A stretch of 64,000 nucleotides of DNA, taken from the NCBI GenBank assembly GCA_022573715.1, contig JACZTL010000011.1, forward strand, positions 1-64,000, written 5' to 3'. The DNA is from Bacteroidota bacterium (lineage in GTDB: Bacteria; Bacteroidota; Ignavibacteria; Ignavibacteriales; Ignavibacteriaceae). Below are positions 1 through 8,728 of the stretch, one piece after another; position 1 is the stretch's first letter; every line of letters begins with the position of its first letter. Below the pieces are notes generated by a model. It made no database searches and was not told the DNA's origin. It was given only the letters and a program-made list of their open reading frames with translations. The position numbers and the translations under genes are program-made.

Positions 1-1
1 C

Positions 2-1357
2 TTAGCATAACTCAACACTTTCTTTTACTGGTTTATTCTGATAATTACAATCGTATTCAGTAGCTATCTCAATAAAATTTCCGTCATCTTGTAATTTTAA
101 AAGAAATTGCTTTTTATATTTCGTATGCCTGCTTGTATCTAATTTTACAAAGAAATGAGACTCATTATATATCATTCCATTGTTATTGCTTTTCATACCT
201 AGTTCAAAGGGATTGAAAGTAATAAATAAGTGATCACAATCACGAGCTAAGCTAATTGACTCAGCAAGGTATTCTGTACCGGGATTAATCTTACCTTGTC
301 TGTTCAATTGTGCTAAAACTATCACAACAATATTCAATTCTTTTGCAAGCGATTTAAGGTAAGATGAATAATAACTCATCTCTCTTTCTCTTGAGTCGAA
401 TTTTTTTCTACTTTGGATATAACCAATATAATCTATGCATATTATTTTAACTCCATACCTATCTTTCCAATATTGTGCCTTTGCTTTAATATCCAATTCG
501 CTCATTGGTCTATCAGTAATGTACAAAGGTAGTTTCTTTTTCTCTTTTCTGTATTTAATTAGCTTCTGTTGGTCTGTTTCGCTTAACTTCTTGGGTTCTC
601 TCAGGGTTTCATACTCCACGTTTGAAAGCATACCTAATATTTTTCTATTGATTTCTGTCTCAGATAATTCCAGACTAAAAAAACCACATGGGATATTCTG
701 TTTTGCAAAGTCTAAAATTAAATTTATCCCTATTGTAGTTTTACCACTCTTGTACGCTCCTGCTACACAGACAAGATTTGAAGGTCTCAAACCACCACTT
801 GCAGCGTTAAAAGAGGGAATATTCTTTACAGTATAACTTGAAATGTTTTCTGAACTAATTTCCTTTTCAATCTCTTTATATATTTCTTCAATATTATCAG
901 AAAAAGCTTTTTCAACTTTTAAATTTTTTGTTTTCTTTAACAAAGAATCAATATCACTCTGTAATTCTAATAAGGTCTCCAATCCCATATAATCGTTTTC
1001 AATTTCCTTTATTTTTTCTCTCAAAAACTTTTCTATATTTAGACTAAATAATAGATCGTAAAATTGAATGAATACCTTTTTATAATTTAATTCCTCTAAG
1101 GTCCTACTTTCGTTAATTAACTGCATTAATTCTGTTATTCCCCAGCTGTCTAAATTTAGCTTAGATAGTTCCATCATAAGTATATCTGTATCATTTCCAC
1201 TTATCGAAATCATTTGAGTATATAACTCTCTGTTCTCTCTACTAATATCCTCAGCTTTTATTTTACCAGCTATCGTTGGAATAGAATCAGGTTCATTAAG
1301 CATAGTAGATATTATTTGTAATTCTAATTTATTTTTTAATATTTCTTTGTTAGTCAT
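2..1357 (-). CDS. DnaB-like replicative helicase of the integrated element
   Basis: The protein has a short DnaB N-terminal-like helical part (about residues 10-120, counted from a GTG codon at 1366), then a RecA-fold motor domain. Visible motifs are a Walker A (GAYKSGKT, about 203-210), the SLEL segment typical of DnaB after it, a Walker B (IICIDYIGYI, about 308-317) and a LAQLNR sensor-like segment. At about 450 aa it has the length of DnaB. ATG at 1357 is the more likely start and gives an 8-nt overlap with the gene upstream. It probably unwinds DNA for replication of the element; it could load at an element origin with the product of the gene before it. It is not the host dnaB judging by its neighbours. 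Confidence 0.85.
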   Translation of the reverse strand: MTNKEILKNKLELQIISTMLNEPDSIPTIAGKIKAEDISRENRELYTQMISISGNDTDILMMELSKLNLDSWGITELMQLINESRTLEELNYKKVFIQFYDLLFSLNIEKFLREKIKEIENDYMGLETLLELQSDIDSLLKKTKNLKVEKAFSDNIEEIYKEIEKEISSENISSYTVKNIPSFNAASGGLRPSNLVCVAGAYKSGKTTIGINLILDFAKQNIPCGFFSLELSETEINRKILGMLSNVEYETLREPKKLSETDQQKLIKYRKEKKKLPLYITDRPMSELDIKAKAQYWKDRYGVKIICIDYIGYIQSRKKFDSREREMSYYSSYLKSLAKELNIVVIVLAQLNRQGKINPGTEYLAESISLARDCDHLFITFNPFELGMKSNNNGMIYNESHFFVKLDTSRHTKYKKQFLLKLQDDGNFIEIATEYDCNYQNKPVKESVELC

Positions 1358-2003
1358 CTTCAGCACCTATTGGATTAAATTCAAGTTTCATTTTGTTATT
1401 GTATCCGTTACTATTTTTACAGGCTTCCAGATATGCAGCAAGTCTATTTTCGTTATCGAAACTATTACCCTTTATATTACTATCAGATAAAATCTTCAAA
1501 AATTTATCTTGCCCTAATAATTTTAAGTACTTGTTGGTAATGGAATAAAAAGAAGATTCTTTATCTATTGTTTTGATTAAGGATTTAGCTATTTCAATTA
1601 TTAATTCTTTCTTTACATTCTTACCATTCTTGTTTGTGTCCGTTTCGCTGTCCGTTCGCTGTCCGTTCTGCTGTCCACCCCCTTGATACAAAACCCACGT
1701 TTTTATCGTAATAATGGTCGTAATGTTAGTTTCTTTGGTGTACAGCATTTCACGTTTTTTTAAAATATTTAGAAACTTTTTTACTGTCTTTCTATTCCAT
1801 TTCCATCTGTAAGCAAGAGACACTTGAGAGTGACATAATTGTCCTGGTTGAAGATTGATTTCCACTCCCTTGATAAAAAGAGTTCGCTCTTTATGTGAAG
1901 CCAACAGAAGCAAATCCACCCAAGCCTGTGCCTTTGTGAATCTTTCAGAAAACCAAAACTCGTTTTCTAATATTTGCCGGTGCAGCTTTATCCAGCCCTC
2001 CAT
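1350..2003 (-). CDS. Replication-initiation-type DNA-binding protein of the element
   Basis: A 217-aa protein whose first ~110 residues resemble the winged-helix N-terminal region of phage and plasmid replisome organisers: it begins MEGWIKLHRQILEN and has a helical segment around SLAYRWKWNRKTVKKFL. A hydrophilic Gln/Asn/Lys linker follows (about 108-130), then a helical C-terminal part that could contact the helicase. Its stop overlaps the helicase start, so the two are co-translated and probably act together in replication initiation or helicase loading. The family assignment comes from sequence character and context and was not confirmed by a search. Confidence 0.55.
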   Translation of the reverse strand: MEGWIKLHRQILENEFWFSERFTKAQAWVDLLLLASHKERTLFIKGVEINLQPGQLCHSQVSLAYRWKWNRKTVKKFLNILKKREMLYTKETNITTIITIKTWVLYQGGGQQNGQRTDSETDTNKNGKNVKKELIIEIAKSLIKTIDKESSFYSITNKYLKLLGQDKFLKILSDSNIKGNSFDNENRLAAYLEACKNSNGYNNKMKLEFNPIGAEDD

Positions 2004-2021
2004 TAACAGTCACTAATAGTT

Positions 2022-2312
2022 TTAATCATTTATCAATTCCTTTATCCTTGCATAATTTGAGTTCTTAAGCACTTGCAAAATTTCTGTGCGTGAGAAATAT
2101 ATTCTTTTACCAAGCCTCCGGAAAGGAACCATATCTTTAGCCTTCCAAACGTTAAGAGTACTGGTGCTGATTCTTAAAAAAACACAAGTTTGTTTGAAGT
2201 CCATTAGGTCTTCCACTTTTTTCTTATTAATTTCAGCACTAATTATCTTACGGATTAAATCCTCCAATTCATCTATGGAGATTGGAAACAGAACGATCTT
2301 ATTGGATTGCAT
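2022..2312 (-). CDS. Excisionase-like helix-turn-helix protein
   Basis: A 96-aa protein with a MerR/excisionase-type HTH (helix_turn_helix_17-like) at about residues 37-85: a DFKQTCVFLRIS helix, the STLNVWK recognition segment, and the RRLGKRIYFSRTEI wing, where Arg and Phe/Tyr follow the usual pattern. In Bacteroidota elements such small proteins act as excisionase or control factors next to an integrase. The gene overlaps the ribbon-helix-helix gene upstream by 14 nt, so both are made from one transcript. Whether it bends DNA for excision or only regulates transcription cannot be told from sequence. Confidence 0.65.
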   Translation of the reverse strand: MQSNKIVLFPISIDELEDLIRKIISAEINKKKVEDLMDFKQTCVFLRISTSTLNVWKAKDMVPFRRLGKRIYFSRTEILQVLKNSNYARIKELIND

Positions 2313-2481
2313 TTTTACGCTCCTTCTCCCTTTGTATTAACTCTCGAATTGCTGCACGGATAAATTCAGCGAAGGAGATATAACCAAATTCTCTTGCCGC
2401 TTTTCGAAGTCGTTCCATTTCGATTTTTTCCAAACGAAAGTTGAAAAAAGTGTTTTTTGTTTCTTGATTTATATGTGTCAT
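2299..2481 (-). CDS. Ribbon-helix-helix (CopG/MetJ-type) regulator
   Basis: A 60-aa protein with the layout of a ribbon-helix-helix fold: a short beta strand (NTFFNFRLEK), a first helix (EMERLRKAARE) and a second helix after a glycine turn (SFAEFIRAAIRELIQ). It is the first gene of the minus-strand replication cluster, with a clear ribosome-binding site (AGGTGG) just before the ATG. It probably represses its own operon: an inverted repeat lies 28-57 bp upstream. An antitoxin role is less likely because no toxin gene is paired with it. Confidence 0.6.
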   Translation of the reverse strand: MTHINQETKNTFFNFRLEKIEMERLRKAAREFGYISFAEFIRAAIRELIQREKERKNAIQ

Positions 2482-2509
2482 TTGCCACCTGTATTGTAGA
2501 AAATTATTT

Positions 2510-2538
2510 ACTACTTTAAGTATAACACGGAAAGTAGT
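2510..2538. promoter_or_regulatory. Candidate operator upstream of the RHH gene
   Basis: An 8-bp perfect inverted repeat, ACTACTTT at 2510-2517 and AAAGTAGT at 2531-2538, with a 13-nt spacer, lies just upstream of the ribbon-helix-helix gene. Such regulators bind short inverted repeats over their own promoter, so autoregulation is the natural reading. No footprint evidence exists here. Confidence 0.4.
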
Positions 2539-2597
2539 TACTATGGGTATGTAGCTATAATTGATTACAAATAATTATTGATTATGAGCTGAAGGGC

Positions 2598-3260
2598 TTA
2601 TTGGGAGATTGATTTTATGTAGCCTAAGAATGAAGATAAATCTTTTAAGTTATGGTCAAGTTTAAATTTTCTAAATCTATTGTATAATTTCGCCTGCTTT
2701 TCAATTTGAAGATAACCAAATTGCTTTGCTACCGAAAAAGCTGATTTACGAAAGTTGCTTTTTAATCCTTTGCTAATTCTCTGATCATTAATCTTAAACA
2801 CTTCCTCATAATCTCTGAGATTATACTTATCCGCTGATCGACCACTCATTTCTTTTGTACGTTTGAGAATTTTTTCTATTGACTTATAATCGTTTTTTAT
2901 AGAAATGATTGTCAAATCTGTAAAGAAGAATAATTTGTTAAGGTTAGATATTATTTGTGATTCTAAGAAACCTTGATCATTTTTAAAGTCTTTTGGAAAT
3001 AGGAAAAGCATTTCTAACATATTTCCATATAAATAGTTGGAAAATACTGCTTTGTTCTCTTTAAGAAATGACTTATTTGAATCATCTGCAATAGACATAA
3101 TTTTATTATAGTATATATTAAATTTTTTATCTATTAATATTGCAACTTCCTTAGAATATTCTTTTATAAATAAATCTTTAATTCTTTTGAATGTATCAAC
3201 ATAAATAATAATTGATTCCTTACCGAAAGTTGGCGAATTGATCTTCAATATATCTGTCAT
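2598..3260 (-). CDS. Protein of unknown function, element cargo
   Basis: A 220-aa, Lys/Asp/Asn-rich, mostly helical protein that I do not recognise. No signal peptide, membrane helix, metal-binding cluster or nucleotide-binding motif is visible. It has a good ribosome-binding site (AGAGGG) ahead of its ATG. It lies between the recombinase gene (17 nt away) and the replication cluster, transcribed in the same direction as both. The position directly downstream of the integrase is where elements carry accessory or cargo genes, so this could be an element-specific function or a cargo gene. Confidence 0.6.
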   Translation of the reverse strand: MTDILKINSPTFGKESIIIYVDTFKRIKDLFIKEYSKEVAILIDKKFNIYYNKIMSIADDSNKSFLKENKAVFSNYLYGNMLEMLFLFPKDFKNDQGFLESQIISNLNKLFFFTDLTIISIKNDYKSIEKILKRTKEMSGRSADKYNLRDYEEVFKINDQRISKGLKSNFRKSAFSVAKQFGYLQIEKQAKLYNRFRKFKLDHNLKDLSSFLGYIKSISQ

Positions 3261-3277
3261 AATTTCCCTCTATAATT

Positions 3278-4519
3278 TTATTTAATTTTTCTTAAGCTAC
3301 TTCCCCAAACTTTATCCATTTGATCACGTTTATGCTTATCAGCAATTTTTAAATATTTCTGCATCATTCTATACGTTGTGTGTCCTGTAATAGCCATAAT
3401 AACATCCGGCATCATACCTTTCTGTAATGATAAGCTTATAAAGGTTCTACGTGCCGTATGAGTGCCGATTACTTCATATTTTTTAAAAGTTTCTTCAATT
3501 CTTTCATTACCCTTATACTTTATAATTTTAATAATTGAATCAATTTTTGCTTCCTTGCAAAGTTCTTTAAGGTATCTATTCATTTTTTGATTTGATATAA
3601 CAGGCAATGGATTTGGGTATTCAGAATATTTTGCTAATATTGATAGAGCAAAACCATTAAGCGGTATGTCTATAATCTGATGTGTCTTTTGAGTTCTCAC
3701 AGACCAGGTAGCCCCCCTAATATCATCTCTTGATATGTTTTGTATATCACTGTAGCGCACTCCTGTAAAGCACTGGTAGACAAATAAGTCTCGCACTCTT
3801 TTAAGTTTTTCATTATCAAGTCTTAAATTATAAAGTGTCATTAATTCCGGTTCTGTTAAATAAATTACTTCGTTTGTTTCGGTTTTACTTTTGAAGGTTT
3901 TATAACTTGTATTATTAGTATAATTATTTGTGTTGGCCCAGATAAGAAATGTTTTTAAAAATTGAATGTTTTTTGAGGCAGTATTATTAAGCATTTCTTT
4001 TCTTTCAATTAAAAAGTTATAGAATTTTGTAAAGAAGAGCGGTGTAATTTTATCGAAATTTAATTTCTCTCTGTTCGACTTTTGATATTCTTCAAGTAGT
4101 GATTTTATTCTTTTAAATTTTATAATTGACTGCTTAGAAACTTCCAATTTTTTAATAACAATAAACTCATCAAATATTGCAAATAAATCAGTCTCTCTTT
4201 TATCAAACTGTTTTTTGATCTCACTTGCAACAACACTAAAACCAGCACTAAAGTCTTTACTCCGGATAGAACGGGTTATATCATATATTTTATTTTCAAA
4301 AGCATTGAGGTATTGATTGATATTTTTTAATGATCCTTTCAGAATAGTATCTTTAGTTTTACGAAGATTCGTACGTTGAGCGTTCTTATCCCAAAGTTCA
4401 GGCTTAATTTTTTGATCAGTGTTAAGCGTCAGTGTGTTATCATATTCTCTTATGTAACACCAGATAGTACTTTCACCTGACCTCGATGATTTTGATTCCA
4501 AATAGTATCTTACTTTCAT
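3278..4519 (-). CDS. Tyrosine recombinase (integrase) of the element
   Basis: A 413-aa tyrosine recombinase of the type common in Bacteroidota. An N-terminal arm-binding region covers about residues 1-90, a SAM-like core-binding domain about 110-215, and the catalytic domain about 225-400. The catalytic residues are all visible: Arg255 (TGVRYSD), Lys278, His354-x-x-Arg357 (HTARR), His380 (ITGHTT) and Tyr389 (MQKYL). It should catalyse insertion and excision of the element at the RNA-gene attachment site 215 bp away. The complete active site suggests that the element may still be mobile. It is too divergent in setting to be the host XerC/XerD, which lacks the arm-binding region. Confidence 0.92.
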   Translation of the reverse strand: MKVRYYLESKSSRSGESTIWCYIREYDNTLTLNTDQKIKPELWDKNAQRTNLRKTKDTILKGSLKNINQYLNAFENKIYDITRSIRSKDFSAGFSVVASEIKKQFDKRETDLFAIFDEFIVIKKLEVSKQSIIKFKRIKSLLEEYQKSNREKLNFDKITPLFFTKFYNFLIERKEMLNNTASKNIQFLKTFLIWANTNNYTNNTSYKTFKSKTETNEVIYLTEPELMTLYNLRLDNEKLKRVRDLFVYQCFTGVRYSDIQNISRDDIRGATWSVRTQKTHQIIDIPLNGFALSILAKYSEYPNPLPVISNQKMNRYLKELCKEAKIDSIIKIIKYKGNERIEETFKKYEVIGTHTARRTFISLSLQKGMMPDVIMAITGHTTYRMMQKYLKIADKHKRDQMDKVWGSSLRKIK

Positions 4520-4733
4520 ATCTATTTAAGTGTGTGTAAATATCTATCACAAAAATAAGTATTGGAAAAGACAATATCAATAGCTCTTGCAATATTCTTA
4601 CACTAATAATGTATAATAATGGATAATTCTTATACTTTACTATCCGAGACAAAAAAGTATAAAATTTATAAATGCTTGTTTTTTAATATGTTATAGATAA
4701 ATGATAGGCTAAATAATATAATAAAATATAGAA

Positions 4734-4755
4734 GGTTCGGTTCCCGCCACCTCCA
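4734..4755 (+). other. Attachment-site relic: 3' end of tmRNA or tRNA-Ala
   Basis: The segment reads as the end of a T-stem/loop (GGTTCGGTTCC) followed by the 3' acceptor strand CACCTCC and the discriminator A. A U at position 70 of the acceptor strand is expected for tmRNA and tRNA-Ala, which carry the G3-U70 pair. The preceding bases do not complete the T-stem, so this is only a fragment. It lies next to the integrase gene, as expected for the attachment site at the far end of an element inserted into an RNA gene located left of this window. The tmRNA reading is favoured by the loop sequence, but this is not certain. Confidence 0.6.
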
Positions 4756-4765
4756 CTCAGTCTTC

Positions 4766-4800
4766 GTCCCGATAAATCGGGACTACGCCTGACACGTCAG
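4766..4800. repeat. Two short hairpins after the att relic
   Basis: GTCCCGAT (4766-4773) and ATCGGGAC (4776-4783) form an 8-bp perfect stem with a 2-nt centre. CTGAC (4789-4793) and GTCAG (4796-4800) form a second small stem. They lie where the terminator of the displaced RNA gene would be, but no U-run follows. They could be a terminator remnant or a REP-like element. Confidence 0.45.
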
Positions 4801-5107
4801 TAATAATTAATGAATTAAAAAAAAGAGAATTGCTGAAATGAAGACTGAATCGGATTGTCCGGCATCAACGATCAAAGTTCAGCATTTTATTGATGGTAGT
4901 GAAAGCGCAATTCCAAATAATACAAAGCTTATATTTATAGGCAAAAACCTTTTTAAAAATATTTTTACAATAAACTATTTTTTTAACTGAGGTATATAAC
5001 AATAATAGGTTAATATCAACGACTTTCTTTAATTTAACTTCTATATAATTGATATGCTATATTTTAATATTGTTCTGTAATCTTCATTCAACTAAATTAG
5101 TATTGTT

Positions 5108-5968
5108 ATGGAAAAAATTATCTTTACAAAAATGAGCGGCGCTGGTAATAATTTTGTTTTTATCGATGAAAGAGAAAATTCCGAAATAATTTTCTCAGCT
5201 GATTTAATAAAAAAGTTATGTGACAGTAAAACAGGAATTGGCGCCGACGGTCTTTTATTAATAAAAGATAAAAATGGTTTCGACTTTGAGATGCAATACT
5301 TTAATGCTGACGGAACAACAAACACTCTCTGTGGTAACGGTGCCAGATGTGCAATAAAATTTGCAAATGATACAAATAGATTAAGTTCAGTTAACGCCAA
5401 ATTTTTATCAAACGGTATAATTTATACCGGACTTGTAATAGAAGACGAATTAGTAAGGTTTGATTTTAAACCTCCAGGTAAAATTAAATTAAATTTTAAA
5501 GTGAAAGCGTCAGATCAATTAATAACAGCAAATTACTCAGATACCGGCTCACCTCACGTTGTAATTAAAATAAATGATGTCCTTGAAAACCCTCAAAATC
5601 CTTTTTCTAATTATGATCAATTAATGGAATTCCCGGTATATGATATTGGGAAAGAAATTAGAAATTTACCTGAGTTTGCACCAGACGGAACCAATGTAAA
5701 TTTTATCAAAATTGTAAACGACTCAATATTAATAAGAACTTTTGAACGCGGAGTTGAAAACGAAACGCTTGCCTGCGGAACAGGCTCGGTTGCATCGGCT
5801 TTAGTTGTAAATTTAACAAGTAACATTTCACCTCCAATAAAACTTATTACTAAAAGCGGGGAACATTTAACTGTTGATTTTGAAAAAAATAATAATATCT
5901 TTGAAAATGTAAGTCTGACAGGATCTGCAAAAACAATTTTTATTGGAGAATATTACTTAAATTTATAA
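5108..5968 (+). CDS. dapF: Diaminopimelate epimerase
   Basis: Interconverts LL- and meso-diaminopimelate in the lysine and peptidoglycan precursor pathway, in the cytoplasm and without a cofactor. Both active-site cysteines are present: Cys75 in the LCGNGARC motif and Cys223 in the ACGTGS motif. The N-terminal family signature MSGAGNNFVFID is also intact. At 286 aa it is close to the usual 270-280. It is followed after 21 nt by a small gene on the same strand. Nothing unusual apart from being the first core gene next to the mobile element. Confidence 0.96.
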   Translation: MEKIIFTKMSGAGNNFVFIDERENSEIIFSADLIKKLCDSKTGIGADGLLLIKDKNGFDFEMQYFNADGTTNTLCGNGARCAIKFANDTNRLSSVNAKFLSNGIIYTGLVIEDELVRFDFKPPGKIKLNFKVKASDQLITANYSDTGSPHVVIKINDVLENPQNPFSNYDQLMEFPVYDIGKEIRNLPEFAPDGTNVNFIKIVNDSILIRTFERGVENETLACGTGSVASALVVNLTSNISPPIKLITKSGEHLTVDFEKNNNIFENVSLTGSAKTIFIGEYYLNL

Positions 5969-5989
5969 ATCAAATTTTATGGAGATTTA

Positions 5990-6304
5990 ATGGGAAGAGT
6001 AAAATTGATGATCAGTTACGAAATTGATCCGTCAAAAAGAGAAGAATATTTAGCCGTAATCAGAGAACTGAAGATATTATTAAACTTTGACAGTTTGGAA
6101 GATTACAGCGTTTATGAAGTGAGGGGTAAATCGAATCATTTTGAAGAAATATATACTTATAAATCTGAAGAAGCTTTTGAAAATTCCGATGATGAGGAAA
6201 ACGAAAGGATCAGTATTTTAATAAATAAATTAAGTACACTAACAAACGGAAATTCTACTAAATATTCTACATTATTTGAAGTAAATTCAAGTAAAACAAA
6301 TTAA
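5990..6304 (+). CDS. Small conserved-type protein of unknown function
   Basis: A 104-aa acidic cytoplasmic protein with an alternating strand/helix pattern: VKLMISYEID, a helix with SKREEYLAVIREL, DYSVYEVRG, then EEIYTYKSEEAFEN. This recalls the dimeric alpha-beta barrel (ABM/stress-response) fold. The resemblance is by eye only. The ribosome-binding site is good (GGAGA before ATG). It follows dapF closely and is probably co-transcribed with it. No catalytic residues can be named. Confidence 0.6.
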   Translation: MGRVKLMISYEIDPSKREEYLAVIRELKILLNFDSLEDYSVYEVRGKSNHFEEIYTYKSEEAFENSDDEENERISILINKLSTLTNGNSTKYSTLFEVNSSKTN

Positions 6305-6435
6305 GTTATCCCACTAAATTATACAAATTTATTTTAATTTTATATTTAAACAAACTTTTGTGTGATAGATAATTCTCCTCTTTTCTAAAAACAATTTTAT
6401 TTCTATTTTATACTAACAATTAATTATAATTGGTT

Positions 6436-7479
6436 ATGTACGAATACATTGGTGCATTACATATTCACTCGGTTTATTCTGACGGTACTGGCACAGTTGA
6501 TGAAATCATTAATTATGCACGAGAAGTCGGTCTGGATTATTTAATATTAACAGACCATAATACAGTAAAAGCTTTAAAAGAAGGTTATGAAGGTTGGTAC
6601 GGAGATACACTATTTCTTGTCGGTTGCGAGATAAACGACAAAGAAAATAAAAATCACTATTTGGCTTTCGGAATTGAGGATTCATATTCAACAAGAATGA
6701 ATGCAAATGAATATGTTAAAAAAGTTAAAGATGCCGGGGGTATTGGATTTCTTGCTCACCCACACGAAAAAAGAGCACATATGGAAGAACACCCGCCTTA
6801 TCCTTGGACGGAATGGGATAACCAAGATTTTAACGGAATTGAAATATGGAATCATATGTCGGAGTGGATGGAGAATTTAACCGAAGAAAACAAGTACCAA
6901 GCATTTGTTCATCCATTAAAATCGATAGAAGCACCTCCCAAAGAAACTTTAGAAAAATGGGATGAATTAAATTTAACAAAACCAGTTGTTGGCATAGGAG
7001 GAGTTGATGCACACGCACACAAGCACAACCTTTTAGGCTTTTTTGAAGTCGAAATTTTTCCGTACAAAGTACTTTTCAAATCAATAAGAACCCATATTTT
7101 ATTAAATGAGAAACTAGTTCCCGACAGAAAAGAAAAATATCAAAAAGCAAAAAATTTTATTTACGATGCACTTGCAAATGGACATTGTTTCGTAGCTAAC
7201 GATTACCGCGCGAATTCAAAAGGGTTTCGTTTTTTTGCTGAAACCAACAAAGGTAAATATCAAATGGGTGAAACAATCCCTTTTGAATATAAAATAATTC
7301 TGAAAGTTTTATTGCCGGTAAAAAGTGCAGAAATAAGATTGATTTATAACGGAAAACTATTAGAAAAAGTAGATGACAGTAAGGCTGATTTTATAATTGA
7401 CAATAAAGGTATTTACAGAGTGGAAGTATATTATTCAGGAAAAGCCTGGATATATTCTAATCATATTCGTATTGTTTAA
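6436..7479 (+). CDS. PHP-domain metal-dependent phosphoesterase
   Basis: A polymerase-and-histidinol-phosphatase (PHP) domain fills the first two thirds. The metal-binding motifs are GALHIHSVYSDGT (HxH near the N-terminus), LTDHNT, AHPHEKR and VDAHAHK. The last ~90 residues form a beta-rich extension of a kind often attached to stand-alone PHP phosphatases. It probably hydrolyses a phosphomonoester or phosphodiester; the substrate cannot be predicted. ATG at 6436 is preferred; a TTG two codons earlier is also possible, and no strong ribosome-binding site decides. No signal peptide is seen. Confidence 0.85.
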   Translation: MYEYIGALHIHSVYSDGTGTVDEIINYAREVGLDYLILTDHNTVKALKEGYEGWYGDTLFLVGCEINDKENKNHYLAFGIEDSYSTRMNANEYVKKVKDAGGIGFLAHPHEKRAHMEEHPPYPWTEWDNQDFNGIEIWNHMSEWMENLTEENKYQAFVHPLKSIEAPPKETLEKWDELNLTKPVVGIGGVDAHAHKHNLLGFFEVEIFPYKVLFKSIRTHILLNEKLVPDRKEKYQKAKNFIYDALANGHCFVANDYRANSKGFRFFAETNKGKYQMGETIPFEYKIILKVLLPVKSAEIRLIYNGKLLEKVDDSKADFIIDNKGIYRVEVYYSGKAWIYSNHIRIV

Positions 7480-7540
7480 GTCATCTTAACTTAAATGAAA
7501 AATCTTGATAAATAATTTTTAAATAAATTTAGTACATTAA

Positions 7541-8458
7541 ATGAAATTCATCTTAATCTTTATATTTTTTCCCACAATTTTTATGAATGATTTTATAATG
7601 GAAAAAACAAGGACACAAAATTGCAAACCAACAAATGACCAATCGATTACATTACCGGGAATATTTAATCACAAACCCGTTACTGAATGTAGTGGTGATA
7701 TTCTTTTAAAATCATTTGAAAATTTAAAAAACTGGGAAAAAAGAAAAACAGAAGCAAGAGAATTATTTGAGAATGCTTCTTTTCCTCAATCGAACGTAAA
7801 TATAAATAATAACATTCTTTATCTAACAGCAGGATTTAATAAGGTTACTAAAGAAGGATGTATTGATGAAAAAGGTGCGCAGGTTACATACGTCGGGAGT
7901 AAATTTAGTCCTAAAGACGAGTTTACCTACAGTGTCATAATGAAACCCACTAATAAAGCAGGAGTTGTCTCGGCTTTTTTCGTTCACCTAATTGATGACA
8001 ACACAAACAATCCGTCATTTTGTAATAATAATAATGAGATAGACATTGAAGTAGTTAGGTATGGTCCAGAAGCACATCCATCATTAAGAGGGAAACTATT
8101 TGCTTATTTTACATCTTGGAAAAGGGCACTTAGTCCCTGGGGTTATAAAGGCAATCCTTGTTCTGCAGACCCCGCTGCGTGGGATCAGAGGAAGCGGGAA
8201 TCTCACGGAATTCTATTGCACGATAGATTTACAAAGGAATACCATAAATATTCATTTACCTGGAAGAAGAATGAAATTAAATTTTACATTGATGATACTT
8301 TTATTGTAAAGCATACCAAAGTTATTCCACAGAAAGAAAGTCCCTTAAAACTAAATACCTGGGCTGTACAAGGTTGGCTGGGGTATTCAAAGAACAAACC
8401 ATTTAACGCAGTTACAAAGGTAAAACTGATCAGCATAAGTTCTAAAGGAATTCAATAA
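7541..8458 (+). CDS. Secreted glycoside hydrolase family 16-like protein
   Basis: After a hydrophobic N-terminal segment (about residues 2-17, a probable signal peptide) comes a jelly-roll domain with the GH16 catalytic motif ExDxE: NEIDIEVV, with Glu166, Asp168 and Glu170 as nucleophile, helper and acid/base. The HKYSFTWKKNEIKFYIDD segment is also typical of the family. GH16 enzymes cleave beta-1,3/1,4-glucans, galactans or related polysaccharides. The precise substrate cannot be read here. Several cysteines in the N-terminal half could form disulfides, in keeping with export. The gene stands alone between the PHP gene and the OmpA-like gene. Confidence 0.85.
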   Translation: MKFILIFIFFPTIFMNDFIMEKTRTQNCKPTNDQSITLPGIFNHKPVTECSGDILLKSFENLKNWEKRKTEARELFENASFPQSNVNINNNILYLTAGFNKVTKEGCIDEKGAQVTYVGSKFSPKDEFTYSVIMKPTNKAGVVSAFFVHLIDDNTNNPSFCNNNNEIDIEVVRYGPEAHPSLRGKLFAYFTSWKRALSPWGYKGNPCSADPAAWDQRKRESHGILLHDRFTKEYHKYSFTWKKNEIKFYIDDTFIVKHTKVIPQKESPLKLNTWAVQGWLGYSKNKPFNAVTKVKLISISSKGIQ

Positions 8459-8728
8459 ATAATTTCATCTAAACTAATTATTTAATTGACTTTAAGAACT
8501 ATTTTCTCCAACTTTACTTTTGAGAGAAAACAACTAACCGTATAGTTTATTTTAATCTTAACGCCTTAGCGATTATAATGTTTTGCCTTATTTTTTTAAT
8601 TTTCAGAGAATTAAGAAATTTTGTATATAATGATAAATATTAGAGTTATTAAGTAAAAATATTTCTTTTTGTAGAAGTATATTAAACAAAAAAATAAATT
8701 ATATAATTTAATTTATTTAGGAGGTAGC

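Larger units (their letters stand above)
1..4755. mobile_element. Right end of an integrated mobile element (partial)
   Basis: Six minus-strand genes form an element module: replicative helicase, replication-type DNA-binding protein, excisionase-like HTH, ribbon-helix-helix protein, an unknown protein and a tyrosine recombinase. The module ends at a 22-nt copy of a tmRNA or tRNA 3' end (4734-4755), which fits integration at an RNA gene, the usual target of this recombinase class. The other end, and the intact target gene, should lie left of position 1. No conjugation or phage structural genes are visible, so its type (integrative plasmid-like element, satellite, or part of a conjugative element) is undetermined. 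Confidence 0.75.
4520..5107. other. Integrase upstream region, att relic and flank
   Basis: No convincing gene lies here. 4520-4733 is very AT-rich and probably contains integrase arm-binding sites and the int promoter, but I can define none. 4734-4755 is the attachment relic and 4766-4800 holds two short hairpins (separate entries). A 50-codon open frame at 4838-4990 (plus strand) has no clear ribosome-binding site or recognisable motif. It may be chance or a decayed gene. Confidence 0.5.

Noticed and set aside
4838-4990. 50-codon open frame next to the att relic
   Set aside because: No clear ribosome-binding site, no recognisable motif, and it lies in an AT-rich gap. It may be chance; not called as a gene.
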